This document shows positions 58,125 to 64,000 of a stretch of 64,000 nt of DNA, one piece after another (position 1 is the first letter of the stretch; the number at the start of each line of letters is the position of its first letter). The notes beneath the pieces are model-generated. The model worked only from the letters and a program-made list of their open reading frames with translations. It had not been told where the DNA came from and did not search any database. Both the position numbers and the translations under genes were made by a program. Source of the stretch: JBEBSD01 sp040394475 (GTDB lineage: Bacteria; Bacteroidota; Bacteroidia; Cytophagales; Spirosomataceae); the NCBI GenBank assembly GCA_040394475.1, contig JBEBSD010000017.1, positions 1-64,000 on the forward strand, given 5' to 3'.

Positions 58125-60062
58125 ATGGTGATTATTACTGTTTCCAAAAAGCTGGTTATTATCTTGCTGTGCCTGTTAGTTTGCATCCTTTGCAAACCGG
58201 TCCCGGCGCAGGACAGCATTTCACTGGACCCCGTGCTGGTGAGAGGGTTTGCTCCTTCCCGGTTTATGGCCGGCCTTGCGGTGCAGCGGATCGACTCCAT
58301 CCGCATGCGCCAGTATGCATTCCGGTCCCTGGAAGAAATTCTTTCGGCCGCGACCCCGCTTGCCTTTCGCAGTTACGGCAGCGGACAATTGTCCACCATT
58401 GCCTTCCGGGGAACCGCTGCCAGCCATACCGCAGTGCTCTGGAACGGCGTAAACATCAACTTGCCCACACTGGGACAAAGCGATTTCTCCACCCTGCCGG
58501 TGGCGGCCTTCGACGCGCTATCGGTACAGTATGGCGCCGGCAGCAGCAGTGTCGGAACGGATGCCATCGGAGGCAGTATCCTGTTGGGCAGTACCCCAGC
58601 CGCAAAACCCGGGGCTTCTTTTCTGCTGGGCTGGGAAGAAGGGAGTTTTAACAACCGCCAGATGCGGCTGGGCAGCACCTATGCCGCTCAACTCTCAAAA
58701 AAATGGTTTTTCTCGGGAAAGACACTTGTTTACAACCATCGCTTTCATAACGACTTCCCGCACGCCCGGCACAAAGGCAGACCGCTCGAATTTTCCAACA
58801 CCTTTCAGAAAGGCCTTGTCCAGGACCTCGTTTTCAACGGACCCCACAAACAGCAACTTGCTGCGCACGTGTGGCTCACGGATCATGCTTTGACCCTCTC
58901 GCCCGGCCAACTCTCCGCCCGCGAGTTAACGGCGACCCGGTCGTACCGCACCCTTCTCCAGTATACCCTGGATTCCTGGAAAATCCGTACTTCCTGGATA
59001 AGGGATATTATCGACTACGGCAAAGGAGACCTGCTGTCGCTGGACCATTCGGTCACGGACCGGTATGCGTTACGACTGGAGAAGGAATACCGGCAACCAC
59101 TGGGCAACACCCTGCTGAATGTGCTGGCAGGTGGAGAATTCACTCACTTTCAGGCAAAAGTACCCGGCTATGTCCCCGCCGGTGTTTCGGAGAACCGGGC
59201 AGACTTGTTCCTGCTTTCCCGGTGGCGTTATTCTTCCCGCGGCCTCTTGTCCTTCAACATGCGTCAGGCATTTATTACCGGGTATAATCCCCCCTTCACC
59301 CCCTCCCTGGGCGCGGAGTACCGGTTACTTCAAACGCTGTCGCATCAGCTTACCATCAAGGGTTCCCTCGCCAAAAGCTACCGTGTCCCGACCCTCAACG
59401 AACGGTACTGGAAGGATCTCGGCAATCCCGCCATACGCCCCGAAAAAAGCATTGCCAAGGAACTCGGCTTACACCAGACGCTTGTCCTTGCGAAGTCGCT
59501 CACGCTCCGCAATCACCTCACCCTCTATCACAATAAAATAAGTGATTGGATTTACTGGAATCCGGCCCGGAATTATGCCGCCGAAAACCTCCAGCATGTA
59601 ACCGCCAAAGGCATTGAGCTGACCAACCACTGGCAATACGGTTATTCCGGCTGGAAGGCAGGTCTTGAGCAGACACTGGGAATAAACCGCAGCTACCAAA
59701 CGCGTGCTTACGATCACTACAGCCAGGATATTTTAGGAAAACAGTTACGGTTTATGCCCGTATTTACCGGCAACTGGCAAGCCTGGTTCCAATACCGTCG
59801 GACCCGGCTTACCGGGCAGGTCCATCGGGAATCCGTCCGCTATACAACTTTTGACCATTCCCAGGCCCTTCCGGCGAGCACCCTCATTCATCTGCTGCTT
59901 GAACAGACATTCCGCCTGGGTACTGTTACCGGCACCCTGCAGGGCAGGGTTGTCAACCTGACCGACCAACTCTACCTGAACGTAAAATCAAACGCCATGC
60001 CTGGCCGGCACTATTCCCTGAGCCTGCTTTTCAATTACAGTATACTATCTCCAAACAATTAA
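58125..60062 (+). CDS. btuB: TonB-dependent vitamin B12 receptor (BtuB-like)
   Basis: 645 residues. A signal peptide ends near KPVPAQ-DS. The plug domain has a weak TonB box near the start, then IASTP-like LSTIAFRGTAASHTAVLWNGVNINLPTLGQSDFSTLPVAAFDALSVQYGAGSSSVGTDAIGGSILLGS. The barrel strands end with LSLLFNYSI. The receptor is directly behind a cobalamin riboswitch, so B12 or a B12 analogue is the ligand. The gene is followed by a beta-propeller lipoprotein that is the likely surface partner. Energised by the TonB-ExbB-ExbD complex at 38-41 kb or another. Confidence 0.9.
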   Translation: MVIITVSKKLVIILLCLLVCILCKPVPAQDSISLDPVLVRGFAPSRFMAGLAVQRIDSIRMRQYAFRSLEEILSAATPLAFRSYGSGQLSTIAFRGTAASHTAVLWNGVNINLPTLGQSDFSTLPVAAFDALSVQYGAGSSSVGTDAIGGSILLGSTPAAKPGASFLLGWEEGSFNNRQMRLGSTYAAQLSKKWFFSGKTLVYNHRFHNDFPHARHKGRPLEFSNTFQKGLVQDLVFNGPHKQQLAAHVWLTDHALTLSPGQLSARELTATRSYRTLLQYTLDSWKIRTSWIRDIIDYGKGDLLSLDHSVTDRYALRLEKEYRQPLGNTLLNVLAGGEFTHFQAKVPGYVPAGVSENRADLFLLSRWRYSSRGLLSFNMRQAFITGYNPPFTPSLGAEYRLLQTLSHQLTIKGSLAKSYRVPTLNERYWKDLGNPAIRPEKSIAKELGLHQTLVLAKSLTLRNHLTLYHNKISDWIYWNPARNYAAENLQHVTAKGIELTNHWQYGYSGWKAGLEQTLGINRSYQTRAYDHYSQDILGKQLRFMPVFTGNWQAWFQYRRTRLTGQVHRESVRYTTFDHSQALPASTLIHLLLEQTFRLGTVTGTLQGRVVNLTDQLYLNVKSNAMPGRHYSLSLLFNYSILSPNN

Positions 60063-60073
60063 ATTAAACAAAA

Positions 60074-61171
60074 ATGCAACATTCATTCAATCGCTTTTTC
60101 CTCGCAGGCACCCTTTCACTGGCTTTTGCGGCCTGTAAAGATCATAAAGAAGAACCCAACCCTACGGGTGACTATACAACGGGCGTTATGATCGTAAACG
60201 GTGGTAATTTCTTACAGAACAACGGTACGATCTCTTTTTTAAAGAGAGATGCAAAGGAAGCAGCCTTAAATATATACAACCAGGTCAATGGCAATGCATC
60301 CCTGCCGCCGGTTGACGGCCGTATCGAAGGCTATGCCGAAACAGGTGAAATCGGGATTGTGCTATTTGACCATAGTACAGAAGGGCAGGACAAAGCCGTC
60401 CTGGTAAATGCATCCAGCTTCAACCGGATTACAGAAATCGGCGCACCGCATATTGAAAACCCCAGGGATGTACTGGCGGTAACGACCACAAAGGCCTATA
60501 TCTCCAACTGGGATGAAGTGAGCGCCGTTCATAAAGACGGCTTCATCACGGTGATCAATACTTCCAACGGGACAGTTGCCGACAAAATTGTGGTCGGTCC
60601 CGGCCCGGAGAAACTGCTGTTTCATCAGAATAAAGTTTACGTCGGCCGGTACCTCTGGGCGGGCAACAACGAGCTGACCATTCTTAATGCCGCAACGGAT
60701 CAGGTAGAAACGAGCCTTCCTTTTGGCGCTCCCCCTACCCCGGTCGGAATCGATGCCAACGGAAAATTATGGGTAAGCGCCGCTAACCGCTTTTACCGTA
60801 TCAATACGGCCACCAACACCATCGAAGCCACGCTCGAGGCGGGCGACGACCCTTTCAAAATGATCAATACAGCCACTTTAGATGCTGAAGGACAGCATCT
60901 TTACTTTGCGCTGACTTACTTCGATGACAACTATATGGAACACGGCAGCACCTATCGTTTCGCCATTAGTGCCGAAGCGATCGATACCACGACCCCCTTA
61001 TTCAACCGCTTATTTTCAGGGCTGTCGGCTGACCCCCAGAGTAAGCTGCTTTATGCCGGGACAACCCCGTCGTTTGCCCAGCAGGGGTATGTCTTACGGA
61101 TCCAGCCCGACGGAACCGTCCAGGATTCCGTAAAGGTGGAAATATCCCCGGAAGTGTTTTATTTCAAGTAA
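60074..61171 (+). CDS. YncE/DUF5074-type beta-propeller lipoprotein (BtuG-like)
   Basis: 365 residues. The lipobox is LAFAAC. The propeller blades are recognisable by repeats such as VMIVNGGNFLQNNGTISF, PRDVLAVTTTKAYISNWDEV, GFITVINTSNGTVADKIVVGPGPEKLLFHQNKVYVG, NELTILNAATDQVE, PVGIDANGKLWVSAANRFYRINTATNTIE and GYVLRIQPDG. In Bacteroides, BtuG is a B12-binding surface propeller that hands the vitamin to BtuB, and its gene is in the same operon. Here the gene starts 11 bases after the btuB-like stop behind the same riboswitch, so a BtuG role is a good inference. No SLP-export signal of the CxxxK type is obvious. Confidence 0.8.
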   Translation: MQHSFNRFFLAGTLSLAFAACKDHKEEPNPTGDYTTGVMIVNGGNFLQNNGTISFLKRDAKEAALNIYNQVNGNASLPPVDGRIEGYAETGEIGIVLFDHSTEGQDKAVLVNASSFNRITEIGAPHIENPRDVLAVTTTKAYISNWDEVSAVHKDGFITVINTSNGTVADKIVVGPGPEKLLFHQNKVYVGRYLWAGNNELTILNAATDQVETSLPFGAPPTPVGIDANGKLWVSAANRFYRINTATNTIEATLEAGDDPFKMINTATLDAEGQHLYFALTYFDDNYMEHGSTYRFAISAEAIDTTTPLFNRLFSGLSADPQSKLLYAGTTPSFAQQGYVLRIQPDGTVQDSVKVEISPEVFYFK

Positions 61172-61172
61172 A

Positions 61173-61500
61173 CGTGGTTCGACCGCAGGCTCACCATGAC
61201 CGGCCCCTATCCGTCATCCTGTCGAAGGCAGGAACTGTACCACGAACCCCAGGCTTCGACGGGTTCCTGAGCGGAGTCGAAGGACAGCCACCGGGAAATA
61301 TACGATGCCTAAGCACCCCAAAACGATGCCTGAGCTCCGTCGAAGGCAGGAACTGTACCACGAACCCTAGGCTTCGACGGGCTCAGCCACCGGGAAAACC
61401 GGTTCCTGAGCGGAGTCGAAGGACTGCCACCGGGGAAATCTTTGATGCCTGTCGAAGGACGCACTTGACAGTAGTTCGACCGGCTCACCATGGCGGTTTG
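61173..61500. repeat. REP-like repeats between the B12 operon and thiL
   Basis: Tandem copies of a unit start with GTCGAAGG at 61221, 61339 and 61451; units 1 and 2 contain GCAGGAACTGTACCACGAAC, then CTTCGACGGG and CTGAGCGGAGTCGAAGGAC in opposite senses, giving short palindromes. At the edges TTCGACCG and GGCTCACCATG recur in different order. These inverted CTTCGAC...GTCGAAG elements are of the REP kind. No gene; both neighbours end here. Confidence 0.75.
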
Positions 61501-61508
61501 ACTGGATC

Positions 61509-62555
61509 TCAGGATCGTTGGTCTCCTTCAAAATGGTTCCAGCCCTGGGCCTGCATCGGGAGCTGGCTTCCACTTTTGGTCCGCAGCAATACCTGGCCGG
61601 CATCGGCTGTCATGAACCCGATAAAACTGATTTTAGGATTTTTTTTCAGCTTTTCATAGTCAGCCTGCCGGATAGTAAACAACAGTTCATAATCCTCACC
61701 TCCGTTGGCGGCTGCGGTCAACGGGCTGATGTTCAACTGGCTGGCAATAAAGACCATTTGTTCATCCAACGGCAGGTTCTCCTCAAATACAACCGCCCCT
61801 ACTCCCGACTGAGAGCAGATATGGTGCAGCTCTGAAGCCAGTCCGTCCGAGACATCGATCATCGCGGTAGGGACCACTCCGGCCTCTTCCAGTTCAAACA
61901 CCACATCCATACGGGCTTCCGGTTTCAGCTGGCGCTGCAATACATATTCCTTGCCTTCGAACGCCGGCTGCATGGTACGGTCGGCCAGGAACACCTGCTT
62001 TTCCTGTTCCAGAATCTGAAGGCCCATGTAGGCACTTCCCAGATCGCCCGTCACACAAAGCACATCATTGGCCCTGGCCGTATTGCGGTAAACAATGTGA
62101 TCCTTTTTTACCTTCCCGAATACGCTCACAGAGATGACCAGCCCTCCGCGGGATGAGGTCGTGTCGCCTCCCACCAGGTCTACTTTATAATCTTCACAGG
62201 CTGTTTGAATGCCGCTGTATAATTCATCCACCGCTTCGACGGAAAACCGGTTGCTGAGTGCGATGCTCACCGTAACCTGCTGCGGAATTCCGTTCATCGC
62301 GGCGATATCCGATACATTCACAGCTACTGCCTTATATCCCAGGTGTTTGAGCGGATGAAAGGTCAGATCAAAATGGATCCCCTCCAGCAGCATATCCGTT
62401 GAAAGCAAGCCATACTCCTCTCCCAGATCTATCACCGCCGCATCATCGCCTATGCCCTTCACGGTGGCGGGAAGCACCGGTGTAAACCGGGAAGCCAGCC
62501 GGTTGATTAATCCAAATTCTCCCAATTGGGCTATTTCTGTTCGTTGTTCCGTCAT
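61509..62555 (-). CDS. thiL: Thiamine-monophosphate kinase
   Basis: 348 residues from the ATG at 62555; the frame is open further upstream but the family starts here (LGEFGLINRLASRF). Phosphorylates thiamine monophosphate to thiamine pyrophosphate with ATP. The AIR synthase-like fold shows GIGDDAAVIDL, STDMLLEGIHFDL, DLVGGDTTSS, VCVTGDLGSAYMGL, DVSDGLASELHHICSQS and ANGGEDYELLF. Length is normal for ThiL. It is on the opposite strand to the B12 operon and separated from it by REP-like repeats. Confidence 0.95.
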   Translation of the reverse strand: MTEQRTEIAQLGEFGLINRLASRFTPVLPATVKGIGDDAAVIDLGEEYGLLSTDMLLEGIHFDLTFHPLKHLGYKAVAVNVSDIAAMNGIPQQVTVSIALSNRFSVEAVDELYSGIQTACEDYKVDLVGGDTTSSRGGLVISVSVFGKVKKDHIVYRNTARANDVLCVTGDLGSAYMGLQILEQEKQVFLADRTMQPAFEGKEYVLQRQLKPEARMDVVFELEEAGVVPTAMIDVSDGLASELHHICSQSGVGAVVFEENLPLDEQMVFIASQLNISPLTAAANGGEDYELLFTIRQADYEKLKKNPKISFIGFMTADAGQVLLRTKSGSQLPMQAQGWNHFEGDQRS

Positions 62556-62847
62556 GTGCTGTATCTTGTAGTAGTCACTTTTCCTGCCTGCAGCAATTTT
62601 TGCCAAAGTTACCGAATTTTACGCCCGCTTCGGTTGCCGCACCTAAAAAGTCATCGCGCCCTGCACTACCGGCAAAACACGGAATTTAAGGAAACGGGCC
62701 CGCCATGAATCATCATCGGAAAGCGCTGCGCAAGTACTCCGACGGTATCATCCGGTCGCGAACGGGTCGCCGCGGGCAGCAGTCCGTTCGTTAGGGGTTT
62801 GAAACCGAAAACGACGTCGTATACCTACAACCATAATAGTCACTGCG

Positions 62848-64000
62848 ATGAGCTTACCCCAACTTTCTCCTTCTTTACTATCCGAGCAAACCACGTTGCT
62901 TCCTGAATATGATGCAATCCGTAAACTACCAGAAAAAGTTGTACAGTTTGGTACGGGTGTCCTACTCAGGGGCTTGCCCGATTATTTTATAGACAAAGCC
63001 AACCGCAACGGTTTGTTTAACGGGCGCGTGCTGGTGGTCAAATCGACCGGCAACGGAAAAGTGGATGCCTTTTCTGAACAAGACAACCTTTATACCCATT
63101 GTATCCGCGGCATCGAGGACGGCCGGCAGGTAGATGAAACCCTTATCAATTCGGCGATAAGCCGGACGCTTTCCGCCGCGACCGACTGGGAAACCATTCT
63201 GAAAAGTGCTGAAAGTGAGGACATCCGGATCGTCATTTCCAATACGACCGAAGTGGGGATCCAGCTTACCGAAGACGATCTTTACGCGACGCCGCCGGCT
63301 TCTTTCCCCGGCAAGCTGACAGCCTACTTACTGCGCCGTTTCCAGGCTTTCGGAAATTCCCCTGAGCACGGACTGGTCATTATCCCCACCGAACTGTTAC
63401 CTGATAATGGTCAGAAACTAAAGGATATCGTCATTGAACAGGCACGTCGCCACCATTTGGGCGCCAACTTCATTGACTGGATCAGTACCCATAACCGCTT
63501 TTGCAGCTCGCTCGTAGACAGGATTGTTCCCGGACGTCCGGCGCCGGAGGTCGTCGAGTCCATCACCGCCGAAGGCGGTTACCGCGACGACCTGCTGATC
63601 ATGTCGGAAGTATACCGCTTATGGGCCATTGAAGGCGACGAAAAAATCAAATCGGTCCTTTCATTTGCGGAAGCCGATAACGGGGTAATCATTGCTCCGG
63701 ACATTGACCGCTACCGGGAACTGAAACTCCGTTTACTGAACGGCACCCATACCTTGTGCGTAGGGTTATGCTACCTGTACGGGAAAGACACCGTGCGGGA
63801 AAGCATGGAAACGGAGGTACTGGAACAATTTATTGCCGGGTTGATGCTGTCGGAACTTGGCCCTGCCATTCCTTATGCCGTAGACCGTTCGGTTTACGAA
63901 CCGTTTGGCAACCAGGTACTGGACCGTTTCCGGAATCCTGCTATCCGTCACCAGCTGATCGATATTACCGTGCAGTATACCGCAAAAATGAGAATGCGGA
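62848..64000 (+). CDS. uxaB: Tagaturonate reductase / altronate oxidoreductase, 3' end outside the window
   Basis: The ATG at 62848 opens a frame that runs to the window edge (384 complete codons; the family is about 480-500 residues). It is a mannitol-dehydrogenase-type polyol dehydrogenase: VVQFGTGVLLRGLPDYFIDKANRNG near residue 30, STGNGK, SNTTEVG, IIPTELLPDNGQKLKDIV, and the substrate-binding R-L-L-N-G-T-H segment (KLRLLNGTHTLCVG) near 293-305. UxaB reduces tagaturonate to altronate in galacturonate breakdown. The partner genes (uxaA, uxaC, kdgK) would be expected beyond the edge. Confidence 0.9.
   Translation, partial: MSLPQLSPSLLSEQTTLLPEYDAIRKLPEKVVQFGTGVLLRGLPDYFIDKANRNGLFNGRVLVVKSTGNGKVDAFSEQDNLYTHCIRGIEDGRQVDETLINSAISRTLSAATDWETILKSAESEDIRIVISNTTEVGIQLTEDDLYATPPASFPGKLTAYLLRRFQAFGNSPEHGLVIIPTELLPDNGQKLKDIVIEQARRHHLGANFIDWISTHNRFCSSLVDRIVPGRPAPEVVESITAEGGYRDDLLIMSEVYRLWAIEGDEKIKSVLSFAEADNGVIIAPDIDRYRELKLRLLNGTHTLCVGLCYLYGKDTVRESMETEVLEQFIAGLMLSELGPAIPYAVDRSVYEPFGNQVLDRFRNPAIRHQLIDITVQYTAKMRMR

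Overview
The window reads as chromosomal DNA of a member of the phylum Bacteroidota, most likely the Cytophagales (Dyadobacter/Spirosoma-like; this placement is inference). The reasons are Bacteroidota-type promoters (TAnnTTTG with TTG about 20 bases upstream) before many genes, a type IX secretion sorting tail, LytTR/LytS pairs, a DUF5723 protein, PspC-GIN proteins, an exbB-exbD-exbD-tonB-pstS-TPR operon and a B12-riboswitch-controlled BtuB/BtuG-like pair. Genes are dense on both strands, often with overlapping or touching ends.

Layout. 0-10 kb: a small secreted protein, a DUF5723 outer-membrane protein coupled to recQ, a PBP4-type lipoprotein, a MORN/YwqK-repeat protein, GDP-L-fucose synthase, an Lrp regulator, a T9SS-cargo gene remnant and a TPR protein. 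10-20 kb: hpt, a beta-CASP metallo-hydrolase and three two-component pairs around a DUF1573 protein. 20-24 kb: leuC-leuD and a LeuA-family synthase. 24-28.4 kb: a di-haem peroxidase with an imelysin-like N-terminus, a PhoX-like lipoprotein and a DUF6265-YciI fusion. 28.4-35.2 kb is the accessory region. It holds a class II Fic gene bracketed by two copies of the 3' end of the adjacent LytTR regulator gene, and a DUF1016 (YhcG-type) nuclease module bracketed by two copies of the tRNA-Pro terminator region. 35.3-41.2 kb: the TonB-ExbBD operon with a PstS-like lipoprotein, a 76-residue membrane protein and a large TPR protein. 42-49.4 kb: a lactonase-fold protein, a heparinase II/III protein, tRNA-Ala, an A-B-A-B repeat array, a 1-Cys peroxiredoxin and valS. 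50-54.6 kb: a small coiled-coil protein, then a padR cassette (operator, 35-codon upstream ORF, padR, PspC-GIN protein, secreted GIN protein). 54.6-58 kb: a catalytically atypical SDR, a FlaA1/CapD-type sugar dehydratase and a TIGR01777 epimerase. 58-61.2 kb: cobalamin riboswitch, TonB receptor and beta-propeller lipoprotein. 61.2-64 kb: REP-like repeats, thiL and the start of a tagaturonate reductase (uxaB) cut by the window edge.

The most noteworthy signals are the two accessory modules flanked by duplicated host sequence, the Fic operator-like palindrome, a perfect 29-nt palindrome inside the DUF1016 gene, the translationally coupled upstream ORF of padR, and a dispersed repeat family that ties the tRNA-Pro and tRNA-Ala loci together. 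No CRISPR array, rRNA, transposase or integrase was found.
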